Part shown: one piece after another, positions 11,729 to 24,060 of the stretch
Layout of the letters: every line of letters begins with the position of its first letter
Position numbering within the stretch: position 1 is the stretch's first letter
Assembly: GCA_026225945.1 (NCBI GenBank)
Contig: JAMJFZ010001074.1
Location: 4,844,001-4,908,000, forward strand
Reading direction: 5' to 3'
Source: Cricetomys ansorgei
Lineage: Eukaryota; Chordata; Mammalia; Rodentia; Nesomyidae
Length of the DNA: 64,000 bases
Program-made: the position numbers and the translations under genes
Notes under the pieces: model-generated
Seen by the model: only the letters and a program-made list of their open reading frames with translations
Database searches by the model: none
What the model was told of the DNA's origin: nothing

Positions 11729-13330
11729 TGTCTTGGCTAGGGTTGATGTTACTGTGATGTAGTACTATGACCAAAAGCAACATGGGAAAGGAAGGGTTTA
11801 TTTGGCTTACATGCACTACAATCACAATCCACTGAGGAAAACCAAGGCAAGAAGGAAACTGGGCAGGAAATGATACAGAGGCCCATGGAGAAGTTCTGCT
11901 TACTGGCTTCTTATTGTTTGCTCAGTCTACTGTCTTATGGAACCCAGGACCACCAGTCCTGGAGTGGCCCCAGCCCCCAGTGGGCTGGCCCTCTCACATC
12001 AACCACTAATAGATTAATGCCCTACAGATCTGTTTACAGCTTGATCTAAATTAGTCATTTCTCAATTGTGGTTCCCTCCACTCAAATGACTTTAGCTTGT
12101 TTCAAGTTGACATAAAACTAGCCAGCACAACTTGCACCTTCTCCATATGACATACAATCACATCCCTTTTCATTTTGACCTTTCTCATTTGTCCTCAAGA
12201 TGCTATGTTAATATTAATATCAAAATATAAATCACAAATAACTTTAAAAGCCCAAGAGTCTTTGCAAATTCAAATACATATAAAATTCAACCTCTTCAAA
12301 ATGTTGTCTCTTTGAAATTCTAACTTGTCTTTAAAATTTCAGAATCTCTCTACTGCAGGCTTCTGTAAAATCAAAAATAAGTTAAAGACTTTCTTATTTC
12401 AAGAGTGAAGGACCAGGTCACAGATACAATCTTAAAGCAAAACCAAGCCCAACTGTGTAAATAACTCAGTGTAGAACATTTGGGATCTAATCATGATCTT
12501 CCGGGGGCTCCACCAAAAGACATAGGTCACACTTTCAGTTCTACAACCTCCACAGCATACACAGATTGTCTCCCGTGTCAGGCTGGCTCCACTTCAAGGC
12601 TACTGCTGCCCTTGGTGGTTTTCCTACAGTACTGGCATCTACACAATGTTGGGTTATCCTGCTGCAATTAGGCTGAACTTTCAACAATAGCTTTTCTTGA
12701 GGACTCTTTGAGGACTCCAGCTTGACTGTACTAAGCCCTGTACTAAGCCTCAGATTCTCCCCGTGACCCCTAAATGCCTTCAAATCCAGTAAAATTTTGG
12801 TGACTCTTAAATTGCCAAGTTTCCCTGCCATCATCAGGTAAAACCTTGGCTGCCCCTGGAACACAGCTTCTCTTTGGTAACTCTGACAAAACTCTTCACA
12901 AAACATTTCACCTCTCCGACCCTGTTCTTCTCTTAATCTAGCTCTCTGCTAATTTCTTAAATTAGCTCTCAGTTAATTTCTCATCTACAGCTAACCATCA
13001 TCAGTTGTTTCAAAGTTTATTAATGATACCAGTTGTAGTATCTTGTTAATCGCAGCTGATTCCTCAGTCATAATTAACCTGATTCTTAATTCAAAATATA
13101 CAGTGACTCCAACAGTGTCTTTAATAGATTGTCAAACTTCTTTCTGCAACTTCACAAGCCAGGGCTTTATTGTCTATATTTCTCTCATTATACTTTTTCC
13201 AAAATTCTTCCACAATCCTCCACAAGATAACATGGCCCTGTCTGTCAGACAAGTATACCACTATCCACATCAATATAGGCAGGATGACAAAGGACATGGG
13301 TCCTTCAGGGACAAAGCCTCTTCCTAGAAA
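11729..13330 (+). repeat. Long rodent medium-reiteration repeat (URR1/RMER-like, family not assigned)
   Basis: 11729-12128 is a close copy of an abundant rodent repeat, running from 'gtcttggctagggttgatgt' through 'gaacccaggaccaccagtcc' to 'aagttgacataaaactagcc'. 12130-13330 continues with text I recall from longer copies of the same type, including 'ctactgctgcccttggtggt', 'cttgttaatcgcagctgatt' and 'cacaagccagggctttattg'. Open frames at 12480-12906 and 13043-13361 lie inside it and are spurious. Whether it is one element or two is uncertain. Confidence 0.6.
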
Positions 13331-13689
13331 AGAAGCAAAACCTGTTGAGGAGGTTGCTTAAGGTGGTAGAAATACAGAATGGATAATAGAGAAAGATAGA
13401 TATAAATACCAGCTAAGGCAACCTGACCAATTAAAGAAATGAGGATTATAACTGACATGAGTGTTTCTGTCTTATTCCCTTCAGAATGTGTTTGTTCAGG
13501 TATTTGTGTTTTCTTTTCTCAGAATCTCTATCATGTAATGTTAATACCTTTCAAGGGACATTGCAACCCATTTTAAACTTTAATACTTTTGTGATTATAC
13601 ATGGGATAGTTATACCGTGTTAGATGTAATCATGACTTAGCCGTTTCATAAAGAAATTAAGCATCGTGTAAGAAAATATGATTGAGTGT

Positions 13690-14228
13690 CATGTTGGAAG
13701 GGGTAGATTTCTGATGGCTGTTTCCTCTAATCAACATGGCTAAATCTGGAATTAACTTAAAACCCAAGAATCCAGTATCACGTATGATGGATTTTTCAGG
13801 ATTGGATTAATTTAGGTAGGAAAACCTACCTTAAATCCAGACCCTTTGTGGTCAGAAGAACCAACCAATATCTTGTCCATACTTTCACATGGCAGCCTAT
13901 GTACAGGGCATAGAGGACAGAAGCTTTTGCTTTCTCCATGCTTACCCTTGTTCTCACCAGAAAGTTAATATTTTCTGATGTTGAGACATTTCTCCCCTGG
14001 GATTAGAGTTTATTTTTGTGGGATTATGATGTATATTGAAGACCTTCTGAGACATCCAGCCTCATGAATTAAACTACTATTACATTATTAGATTTCAGAA
14101 GACAGCTATTATTGGACTAGATGGACCACAACCTGTACGCTACTCTAAAAGAATCCTTTATGGTTTTTTGTTTTGTTTTGTTTTGCTTTGTCAGTTCTAT
14201 TCCCTTAAAAAAAAACCTGACTAATAGA
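13690..14228 (+). repeat. MaLR-type LTR
   Basis: Blocks in the order 'tggctaaatctggaattaac', 'aacccaagaatccagtatca', 'ggaaaacctaccttaaatcc', 'gacatccagcctcatgaatt', 'ttattggactagatggacca' and finally 'acctgactaata' match a widespread mammalian LTR whose 3' tip is also seen at 41960-42045. I place it with the ERVL-MaLR group by memory; the exact family is not assigned. A TTTTG-rich run at 14163-14188 sits near the 3' end. Confidence 0.55.
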
Positions 14229-14304
14229 GGTAGGTTGCCTGGTATGTCAACTACACTCCACATAGCTAAGAATATACAAACAACAGCAACTGGTTTTGAT
14301 GCAT

Positions 14305-14403
14305 TTAAAAAATGATGGATCTATGTGGGGATAGTAGAGAGAATATGATCAAAACATATTGTATGTAATTCTCCAAGAGTTAACAAATTAACTTTTTAAA
14401 AAA
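14305..14403 (+). mobile_element. L1 3' terminus, plus strand
   Basis: A short tail: 'gggatagtagagagaatatg' then 'caaaacatattgtatgtaat' and an A-rich end resembles the last about 90 bp of Lx-type L1. Strongly 5'-truncated. Confidence 0.5.
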
Positions 14404-15157
14404 TGGTTTCTTTACTTACATACATCATAAAACAGGATACTGTGCTAGGTATTTGTTTAAAACAATAAACATATCTAATGTTCTTGTGTCACAGAAGTAA
14501 CTGAAATACAGACAAGTGAAGATTTTATCTTGAGTGACATTCGTTGAATTGCTCAATAGTGAGCACTTGAAAAATTGAGACAACATTTTCTTGTTCCTTG
14601 CTCTTGGTGAGTTCCCACCTAGGGTTTTTATTTTCCTTCTCAAATTTAAGAAAATAAAATATGGAAAACCTAATAAAATATGATAACACCAGATACTGGG
14701 ATACTTGAGAGACCAAAGATATGACATTTTACCATAATTGACAAATTCTATATGACATAATAAAAATATAACTGTACCCCATGAATAGCAACTTACCATA
14801 GCTGCTCATGCACTGCCTTCATACACTAGCATGAAATCAAAATGATGCTATACAAATTGCTCAAATGCACTGTACACAGCACAAAGCTTTTAAAATATAT
14901 GAAAAATTAAGAGAAAACATTTAAAAACAACATGTACGACATAATTTAAACTTTCTTTAATAATGAATGGACATTTTAGTTTGAAATTGTGCTTTATTTA
15001 AATCCCCATATCCCTTATTTCTGATAAACAAATCCCATGCAGTTTATAGAGCTTTCGAATTCTTATGTTCTTCATGTTGCTCACTATTTTTAAATCTCAG
15101 CAAAAAATTATTTCAAGGCTTTGAAATGAGTTTTACAGTTTTAATTGTATACATTTA
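14404..15157. other. Unassigned AT-rich DNA
   Basis: No gene or repeat recognised. The 124-codon minus-strand frame at 14425-14799 has no start context, motif or family resemblance. Confidence 0.4.
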
Positions 15158-16060
15158 TATATTGAGTTTTTAAAAATAGATGTTTTAAAGCAATATATTC
15201 TCATTATGATTTTTCCCTCCACCCCTCCCAGATCCTCTGTATCTCTCTATCCATCCTAATTCACACCAGTACTTTTACTCTCTTGCTAGAAAACAGGCAT
15301 CTAAAAATAATGAAATAAAGTAAAATAAAATAAACAAGACTATGACAAAACAGACAAACAAAAACTAGCCAAAGTGGCTGGGGGTGGGGAGAAACATATA
15401 CAGATGCACACACATTTGCACATACAGAAAACCCACAGAAACAAACTCACAAACCATATTTTAAGCAAAAGACCTGTACGGTGAAAAAATAAATAAATAC
15501 AAGCTCAGAAAATAACATTAGGACATTAGGAGCCAAAGGGGAAAAAAAAGAAAGAAAAGAAAAAAGAAAAAAAACCGGAAGAATATCATTGAGTTTATTT
15601 ACTGCTGGGCTTTAAATCTACTTTTAAATGTGGTTTCTATACCACTGAGTCTTCATTGTAGAAAACTATTTTTGTTTCCTTTCCAAGCAGTTGTCAATTG
15701 GAATTAGCTTCTAGGTTAGGAATGATAGCTTTTGTCCACTTCCCTACTCTCAATCAGAGGCCCTATTGGTCTTAGACCCAAGCAGGTCCTGTGCATGCTT
15801 TCATAGTCTCTGTGAATTTATATGAGCATGTGCCATGTTGTGTCTAGATGGTCTTATTTCCTTTGTGTGTTCCATCACTTCTGGCTCTTACACTATTTCT
15901 GCTTCTTCTTTTGAAGGTTTCCCTGACCCCTGAAGGGAGAGATTTTATAGGGACACACTACTGAGGACTAGTGTTCCAAGGTCTCTCACTCTGTAAATTG
16001 TATTCTTTTACACATTTGGCAATGCCATGAAAGATAGGTTATCTCTAAGGGATCAGGTAT
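15158..16060 (-). mobile_element. L1 3' UTR fragment, minus strand
   Basis: The plus strand shows, in reverse, the standard rodent L1 3' UTR: 'aagcaatatattctcattat', a pyrimidine-rich 'cctccacccctcccagatcc', an A-rich 'gaaataaagtaaaataaaat' stretch, 'attgagtttatttactgctg', 'ctgtgcatgctttcatagtc', 'cttacactatttctgcttct' and 'gttccaaggtctctcactct'. About 900 bp, with no coding part. Confidence 0.8.
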
Positions 16061-16865
16061 TAAAATGAATGATAATAGTTTTTAATGAGACGACAGTCAA
16101 ATTCTATTTTATTCCAATTAAATTCTATAAAGATATTTTATATTCCCAAGCTCTTAAGAGAATAGATAAATAGCTGCTTATGCATATAGCACTTAATAAT
16201 TTGAGGCCAGACTGCTGAAACTCTCCCTTTTTCTGACTCAGTGATATTAGGCTACATAAGAGAGTTACAAGCTCTTTGCTATGTATTTTGTTCATCACAT
16301 CTTTTGCATGCACATGCACACAGACACAAGCACATACAACATAAATAAAAAATATTTAATTTATTAAGCTACTTTTTCTCTAGAAATATATGTACATGCT
16401 AGATAACTCTTTAACTAATAAGCAATAAAGAAAATAATTTCAAAGAAATCAAGAGCCTAGTCTTGTCCAGCATATAGTATGTTAAGGCTCTTTTTCAACT
16501 ACACATAAGCTGTTTCACATTTCTACAATAACTTGTGATACATATACTTTTGGTCATTGATAACAAGAAAGTAAGGCTAAATAAATGTTTCAGAGATTAA
16601 AAGCAATTGTTCCTCCAGAGGACCCAGCTTAATGCGCTTAAGCTAAATGCCTACACACACGAAGTAAAATTAAAAATAAACCTTGTTTTGAAATAACATT
16701 ACTTTTATTTAAATAATTGTTTCTTTAGTTAAGTTTTGAGAGTCCCTAAGAATTGCGTATGTTATATAATGCACGTAGCCTGGTCCATGATTAAAAATAG
16801 GGACAAAAATGAAAGTAAAACAAGGAACAGTTTAAGAAGCAATTGTCTAAAGAACACAATTCTTG
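16061..16865. other. Unassigned AT-rich DNA
   Basis: Nothing recognised apart from short A/T-rich low-complexity tracts. Confidence 0.4.
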
Positions 16866-17000
16866 CCAGGTAATGCGGCAATCCCTTTATTCTAAGTAGA
16901 GGCAAGCAGATCTCTGTGAGTTTAAGTCCTGACTTGTCTACAGAGTGATAGCCAGTGCTACACAGGGAAAAACTGTCTCAAAAATTTTTTAAAAATACTG
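16866..17000 (+). repeat. B1 SINE
   Basis: Diverged full-length B1 in plus orientation: 'aggcaagcagatctctgtga', then 'ttgtctacagagtgatagcc', then 'gctacacagggaaaaactgt' and 'ctcaaaaa' leading to an A-rich tail. It ends at about 17000. Confidence 0.85.
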
Positions 17001-17684
17001 AATGCTTGTAGCATCAATAGAAATGTCTTAGCAGCATGTTTATGATTTTCAACACTATCGAGATGATTGCTTAGGGCACACACTGATGCTTGAAAAGAGT
17101 GTTGGTGCTTCCTATAACAGTGAATCATGTCATCTCTGTAAAATATGTGTTTATCATCATGAGAAATGTAAAATTCAACCCAAAATGAAAAGGTGATGAT
17201 ATTTATGTGACAAAAACTAATTTTATTTCCTTGACATTATTTTGGCTCATTTTTATGAGTAATTACTACTGTATTTCATTATTGAAACAAATAAGCCTTA
17301 AGGGAAAAATGTGTACCTTTATTTCATTTTAAGTATGAATTGCCTATTTAGATAGTGTCAAGTTTGACAATACATTTTCTATTTAATTTACTTGTATTAT
17401 ATATTTATTTTGCTGTCATATGTTTCTTTCGAAAAGTCCTCACAGCTACAATTCTATGGTCATTTTACCAATGTGGATCTAACAGCTTTGTAGCTGACAG
17501 TAATAATGTAAAGTAACGTAAAAAAGAAAGGTTCAAATGCCTTCTCATGGCCAGTCTTCACTTTCAGCTCCATCTGATAAATGGCCACACTACTCATTTT
17601 TCATTCAAAGTGCCTTTTTTTAGATGCAAGAATTGAAAGAGGACAAAAATACCTCTTTTGGTTTAATTTTCATTGAAAGCAAAT
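17001..17684. other. Unassigned AT-rich DNA
   Basis: No gene or repeat recognised. Confidence 0.4.
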
Positions 17685-17985
17685 TATTTCCATACAACAT
17701 GTTCTGATCATGATTCCCCTTCTCTTATCTCATCTCAGATCCTCCCCAACTTCCATCTTTTCATCTCCATGCTTTCTTTATCTCTCACTCTTCGGAGAAC
17801 AAACAGGAAAACCAAAAGGACGTAAAAATAAGAATAAAACAAAATGAACAGACTAATAAACAAATAAAAATAACAGACAAAAATATACATAAACACCCAC
17901 CCAACTCAGAAGCCATAATATGCATTTTAATTGACTGGAAAGAATGAGAGAGAGAGACATCAGAACTCACAGAATCCAGTAAAGG
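17685..17985 (-). mobile_element. L1 3' UTR fragment, minus strand
   Basis: Reverse-oriented L1 tail: 'catacaacatgttctgatca', then 'catctcagatcctccccaac', an A-rich run around 17810-17880 and 'cagaagccataatatgcatt'. It fades into unassigned purine-rich sequence after 17985. Confidence 0.65.
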
Positions 17986-18349
17986 AAAAGCAAAGCTCCA
18001 GAAGGAAGAGGAGAGTAGGAAAGGAGTAAAGCAGACTCCAAAATAAAAAGGTCACCATAAAAAGGAGACCTGAGAAGGATATAAGCCTGTATAAGAAGAG
18101 AAGCCTGTGAAAATTAACTAATAAATAAATAAGAAAGAATGGACTCTAAAAAGGGAACTAGAATAAAAGAAAAAACTCTGTTAGATAAAGCTGAAGCTCA
18201 GGGGCTTCAGCTAGAGCAATATGTAAGTAGTCTAGGAATGTTTTGGATAAACATTTTGGGTAAATTTTCATGACAAAAACAAAGAATTCGCTGGGAGCTG
18301 GGGTGGGGGGGGAAGCAAGATTTCAACTGCTTTTTCTAGTCATGGAGCT

Positions 18350-19189
18350 GACCCAAATGAAGTGAAATGGAGTGGCTACCCTTGGCACATTCCTGAAGCT
18401 AGTCATGCTTCCTCCTACCCCTGGAAGCAGTCACTGTGATAGAAACCAGAGCCTGCAGTTTACAAACTGACTTTGCTGATAGCTGGTTTTTGCATGTGAA
18501 ACCCAAGCAGGTCTTGTGTTGGGGGTCTGTGAAGATGATTGTATGTTTCCCCACAGTGGTGGTAGAGAAGAACACCAAGCCATCAGGATGCTTTGGCTAG
18601 AGATTCTTTCCACCTACCCAATAACCCCTGCTCTGGAAGCCACAACTTGGAGCCAAGAAGACTCTTATTTAAACTGACAAGTTTTTTGATTGTTTGTTTG
18701 TTTGTTTTTTTCTGCAAACCTGACTACATGTTTCTCAAATCTAGCTAGAGGCAAATAAAAGAAAGACAAGTGGTCTGGATACTGGTGAGGCAGCCCTGAC
18801 AAGACACATCTCCTACAGTGATGAGAGCTCCACCTCACAAGGGAATATTTGCTGACAAGGATCACCTGCAATGATGCTGAAAAGAATACCTGCTAAAAAA
18901 TATTAAAAAGATCTCCTGAATGATCATGACTAACAGTTGCTATACTATAAAGAATTCTTTGGAATGTTCTGCAGAACTGTGAACTCAAACATTTGATTGG
19001 AAATTGCCAGATACAGCCATATTGGACATTGTGGAAGGCTTGATGGGTGTTTGGTTTCATTTAATCCTGTGTATCCTAGCAAGTCTTATGGTTGTTCCTA
19101 TTGTAGATAGTTTTGCTGATGTAGTATTAAATTTGATTTAGAGATAAAGCATTTGTTTTTCTAGATTAGTCTATACAGAAAGGGAGAAA
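18350..19189 (+). pseudogene. Possible 3' internal region of a decayed ERV (env tail and polypurine tract)
   Basis: This stretch directly precedes the LTR at 19190. Just before the LTR is a purine-rich 'agaaagggagaaa' (about 19177-19189), the position and composition of a retroviral polypurine tract. About 19040-19130 contains one frame with a long hydrophobic run, as expected for a transmembrane-envelope anchor, but it is short and broken. No catalytic or structural motif fixes the family, and I infer an ERV mainly from position. It could instead be a non-coding LTR-retrotransposon remnant. Confidence 0.35.
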
Positions 19190-19483
19190 TGTTGCAGAAA
19201 TTTATTCTTGTTAAGTTTAAAATGGTTGTATTGTTGTTGGGTGAGGGGCTGCCTAGGCCTTGGCATTTATTTGATTACTCATGATCTGCACGTGCTATCA
19301 ACAGAACACCTGTAATCCTTCAGTATCAATGAAAACCCCTGAGATCGGATGATCGGGTTTCAACTGTCCAGTATAGTACTTGCAATGACAGACGGTTCCC
19401 TCTGCTGAGGTCTGGCAGGGTTTTCATCAATGAAAATGTTTCCTTGTCTTTATTGTTGAGCCACCTAGTAGTGTACTGTTACA
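19190..19483 (+). repeat. LTR, same family as 1979
   Basis: It starts TGTTGCAGAAATTTA immediately after a polypurine-tract-like sequence and ends near TACTGTTACA, giving TG...CA ends and about 294 bp. It shares 'gttgggtgaggggctgccta' and 'gttccctctgctgaggtctg' with the element at 1979 in the same order. An (AC)/(AG)n microsatellite (19484-19545) follows immediately. Confidence 0.6.
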
Positions 19484-19500
19484 GACACATACACAGACAC

Positions 19501-19533
<33 letters not shown>

Positions 19534-21221
19534 GAGAGAAAGCTGTGTAGCAATTTTCTTTGAGTTAAAAAATGTTCTATCTTGTGGGGGGTGTTCTTTC
19601 ATTGTCAGGTTTTCAAAAGGAAAGTGAAATGTTACACACTCAAGGAAACTCCTTAAGATTCAGGAAATTCTAAAGAGAGGTTTATTTAAAACCTCAGGTA
19701 ACAACAGAATTCAGAAGTCTAAGTAGTGAGCTATACTAGAGTCCTCCCTGACAAGCTTGGGTAAGCATTAATTACTGCAGAGAAACACTGTCAGACCAGC
19801 TAGGCTGCCTGGAAGAGGCCTAGCATAAACTAGCTTCCTAGAAGAGATCCTCCTGACCCATTGTACCTCTAAAAGTTGTGCATTGAACTCTAACATTCCA
19901 GATTTTAAGTAGTCACCCATGTTCATATATGTTTTCAGTGTTACTGCTTTTGAGTTATTAGTGATCCTGAAATTAAACTATGCCCATATTCATATAAGTA
20001 ACCACAAGAAACTCATTGGTCCTGGTAGGATTTTAGTGGTATCATTGCTTTGGTGTATCACCAAACTGAACCTATTGCTGCCAGAATAGGAACCAGCAGA
20101 ATCAAATATAAGGTTAAAAGGAGTAGTTTCATGGCCTCTGAAAGACACACGGCTGAGCCTCCACAGTATAAGGGTAAATCACCCAATGAGATAGTCAGTT
20201 TCCCACTTTTTCAAAGTTTTATGGATCCAACAATGCATGTAATCGATGCATGCAATCAAGTGGAGTCTTCCACTTAGAAAGTGAGTATAGGTGGTTAATA
20301 TTAAAGAAATTGCAGTGAGACTGTCTTAATCTATGTGGTGTGGTGTGATGTGCATGGTTGATGAACAAAGCCCACTGAGTGAATACAGAAAGGCTATAAA
20401 CAGGCAAAAATTTGCAATAAATTTTACAGCCATGAGAGTAACTTCAAAGGGCAAACCTAACCATCGATGATCAAGGTTGCTTGGATTACGATCTGTAGTA
20501 ATAAATTCAGCCAAGACTTGGAAGACTGTTCAGTGGAAACTTGTGTAGAAGAGGATGATATGGAAATAGTGCTTTGACATTTCTTATAGTTGGTGTGATA
20601 TAAGAAAGAAGAGTACAAATTAAAGCTGTTTTAAAGAGCTCTCCCTGGGATCCCCAAACATGGAGTTCATAAAGAAGATAGATAGTAAGGAGAAAATAAA
20701 TGAGATAAAAGTGATAATTAAAAAAAAAACCCTAAAGATAAAAATGCAGTGTTTGGTGCCCAATTTACACAGGAAAATATGACTCTATTCAATAGAAAGT
20801 TGAAAAATGATCACTGTATCACACTTTCTGACTGGGATGGGGTTTTGGTAAATTCTATGGTAGAACATGATTTTTGCAAGGCTGGAGAAGTTTTAGGCAG
20901 ACTTAAATGATTTAGACCAATATGTAAACTAGGTGTATAAGTCACTACAACAATAAATACAGTATTTTATTTAAAATGCCAAACAAAGGCGAACCTCTCT
21001 GTCACCTAGAATCAAATAGTGACCAGAAAATGGTGGCTTGAATAAGAATGAGCTCATATAACAGAATACTTGGTCACTATTTAGTGGAACTGTTTAGGAA
21101 GGATAAGAGATGTGCCCTTGTTAGAGCAGATGGATCACTAGGGGTGAGATTTGAGATCTCAAAAGAACACACTGTACATAGTGTTTCTCTGTCTGTTGTT
21201 TTACAGATCAGGATATAAACT
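19484..21221. other. Microsatellite followed by unassigned sequence
   Basis: 19484-19545 is a (CA)/(GA)-type microsatellite. The rest is unassigned. 19620-20050 has the slightly GC-richer texture of an old LTR but could not be matched. The 75-codon frame at 20050-20277 has no recognisable motif. Confidence 0.45.
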
Positions 21222-21378
21222 CTAAGCCCCGTGTCTGCCTATCTGCCTCATGGTTCCTGCCACGATTATAATGAACTAAACTTCTGAAACTATAAGCAAG
21301 ACACCAAGGAAGTGTTTTCTTTTTATAAGAGTTGATTGGCCATGGTGTCTCTTCATGATAGACTAGTAACAAGACAAG
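21222..21378. repeat. Rodent medium-reiteration repeat fragment (reverse of the 1255 copy)
   Basis: 'cgtgtctgcctatctgcctc', 'ctaaacttctgaaactataa' and 'gccatggtgtctcttcatga' are in the order expected for the complement of the repeat at 1255. Confidence 0.5.
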
Positions 21379-23498
21379 CATATCACCTTTATCTGTTTCT
21401 TCCTCTTCCACACTATAGCAATTGTACATGTAAACTGTAATAAATATAAGCATAAATGCTATGTTGGAGAGCAAGTTTTACTGAACAACAATGATAAAAT
21501 CAAACAGCTCTACAAATAAGAATGTAGATTTTTCTAAAAATACAGAGTTTATGAATATTATATGTAGTATATACATTTCCCTATTTCAACAGTTACAAAT
21601 AGCTTTCCATTTCCAAAATTAATGGACCATATTCCTAGTCTTAAAATTGAAATACTTTATACAAGGTGTTTTGAACATCTTTAACATCCTCTTGCTTGTA
21701 TGTAGTTTTGAAATTCATAGAGCAAAATTCACTTACCAAATTACTTATGTAAATAATTTTTTTAAAATTTTCTATCACCATTAGAATACATTTAACAGGT
21801 ATCACTATAAGTTGAATATTAACTTCATTGTTGTAGCCTTTTAGTTGCATACTTCACCAGTCACTTTTAGTTAAAATCAACTTTAAACAATATAGTAAGA
21901 AATAATGCAGGGTGGGACAAATTTCCTATAGGTTCCCACCTATTTCCATTTTTCCTACGTATTTCTATTCTAAATATTGTTTTCAGTGTCAAGAATAAAA
22001 TAAAATGTACATTCACAATGAGTTCATGTAAACCCTTAAACAAAAAAAACATCTTAACGGAACACTGCATGATAGCTACAGTACAGAACTTAAGTTTTTT
22101 TTTTTTTTTTTTTTTTTTGTTTTTCTTAAAAATATGACATTTTCTTTCCTTCCTGGAAAACTGGACCCATAAAGTGAGAATTAAAACTGTGCATATTATC
22201 ATAATGTTGAACAGAATTAACAACAAGAAGTGTGGTAGAAAACACTGTACTGTGTAAGATAAACCAACTTACTGCTTTTACCTTGCTATTCCTGGAGTGG
22301 CTTTGAATTAAATCTAAGTACATGATTTCTGCCGCTGCTTTGTCCTACTAAAGTAATACTTACCTTCCAAGGTTCTTGTATGGTCTTCCTTTACCTTCCT
22401 CTTCTCTGTCATTCTCTCCTTTTCTGTTCATGCTACTCCAGTCCATAGCTTAAATTTAGTATCCTTGTCACGCACCTTTCTTATAAAATGTGGTGCCTTG
22501 GTATTGGCAGCCTAGCTCCATTTCCCTGAAATACTTCATGATAATGTCCTCTCAGGACTAATTATTTCCATACTTTCTTTGTCAAACCTAACCCTTAAAT
22601 TCAGGGTGGAATTAACTATGGTGTTCAAATGAAATGTGATTTAAAGTGGAAAACAGCTCAAATGGAAGAATAATGAATGAATGCAGCTTTAAGGACTAGA
22701 AAGGATACAGATGGCACACAGTTCAAATAGATTACTTTCTTTCTTACTCACCACTTTAATCATTGAAATTAGCATATATAAGGTAATCATTTTGCATTTC
22801 AGATGATTTGTGATTCTTTACCTCTGCATTGTTGAGTGTTAGAAATGTTATTTATACTCATATATTTTTTAATAGTGTTTCAAGTTTCAAGTCAGTATTC
22901 TTAGCAGTGTCACTTTATATTCATTTTGCCTGTCAATCGATAGCATGGATAAGAGTAACATTGGCATCAGATTGAATTTTCCTTTCAAATACACATACAA
23001 CATCATGCTTTTAAAATTTATATTTAGTGAAAAATATTGCTTTTTTCAGTATTTGTATTTTGGCATTGTGGTACTAAATAGTATGCAAAGAAGTCTTTAA
23101 GAGGATAACAAAATATGTTGTCTTTAGGGAATTTTGATTACACATTAATACTTTTGAATAATTAAAGGTAGCTAATGGTTTAACTCAAACTCACACACTC
23201 ATATATTTTATGTAATATATAAATAATATATAATAACAAATATATAATAAATAAATATATATATATCTGATTTTTATGAGGTTCAGAGGTTAGAAAAAGA
23301 AAATAACAGTAAGTTAGATTATTATTAGAAGAGAAATAATGTAACTGCTTCCAGAGTACCCATGGAGAAGCACAATAGAAACTAAGGCATGAGAACAGAT
23401 GAGAAAAATAATACTGCATTGCATTTACTCAGAGAAATCGCCATTTCAGTGGTGCCTCATCAAGAGAAAAAGCAAACTAATCTGTAAAGAATAACTAT
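21379..23498. other. Unassigned AT-rich DNA with a poly-T run
   Basis: No gene. A pure T24 run lies at 22095-22118 (possibly the A-tail of an unrecognised minus-strand retroposon), and a TA-rich low-complexity stretch lies at about 23205-23275. Confidence 0.45.
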
Positions 23499-23664
23499 CC
23501 GGCTTTGGTGGTGGAGGTGCATGCTTTTAATCCCAGTACTCAGGAAGCAGAGCCAGGCCGATCTCTGAATTCGAGACCTCCCTGGTCTACAGAGTGAGTT
23601 CCAGGACAGTCAGAGTTACAACAGAGAAACCCGTGTCTCAAAAGAACAAACAAAATAAAAAAGT
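23499..23664 (+). repeat. B1 SINE, nearly full length
   Basis: It begins 'ccggctttggtggtggaggt', continues 'tttaatcccagtactcagga', 'gtctacagagtgagttccag' and 'aacagagaaacccgtgtctc', and ends in an A-rich tail with C interruptions. Box A and box B regions are recognisable. The 'gcagagccaggccgatctct' segment recalls cricetid B1 rather than mouse B1; this is a weak inference. It is the least diverged SINE in the window. Confidence 0.93.
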
Positions 23665-23914
23665 CATTTTAAAAATTTTTATTGCCAAGACTAAATAAAA
23701 CATGGATTTCAGAAAGGATATGGAGAACGGTTGTAACTTACAAGAGAGATCTTTCTTCTACCAGTACACAATTAGATGAAATGAAGATGCTAAGAAAGCT
23801 ATATTTTCTGCCAAGGAAGCAATAGTGATATCTGGAACTGTTATGTGAATATCTCTATCCCTATCCATCTATCTCTATCTATCGTCCTACTTCATTAATG
23901 CGTTTCTGTTTTCT

Positions 23915-24060
23915 TTTCATTTTCTAATTGAAATACAATTGTATCCTTTCCCCCATCCTTTCATTACTTCAGTCCTTCTCATGTTCCCTCCCTCTTATCC
24001 TTCCCGTACCTACCCTTCTCACAAATCAATGGCCTCTTCTTTGCCTTTTCTTCTCATTAG
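23915..24060 (-). mobile_element. L1 3' terminus, minus strand
   Basis: 'tttctaattgaaatacaatt', then pyrimidine-rich 'gttccctccctcttatcctt' and 'atcaatggcctcttctttgc' resemble the reverse complement of an L1 3' end. Short and diverged. Confidence 0.5.

Noticed and set aside
12480..13361. Open frames of 63-121 codons
   Set aside because: All are inside the long rodent repeat beginning at 11729.
14425..14799. 124-codon minus-strand open frame
   Set aside because: No family resemblance, no promoter or splice context, and composition like surrounding AT-rich DNA.
18190..18212. Short hairpin GCTGAAGC...GCTTCAGC
   Set aside because: 8-bp arms are expected by chance in 64 kb, and nothing nearby suggests a terminator or RNA gene.
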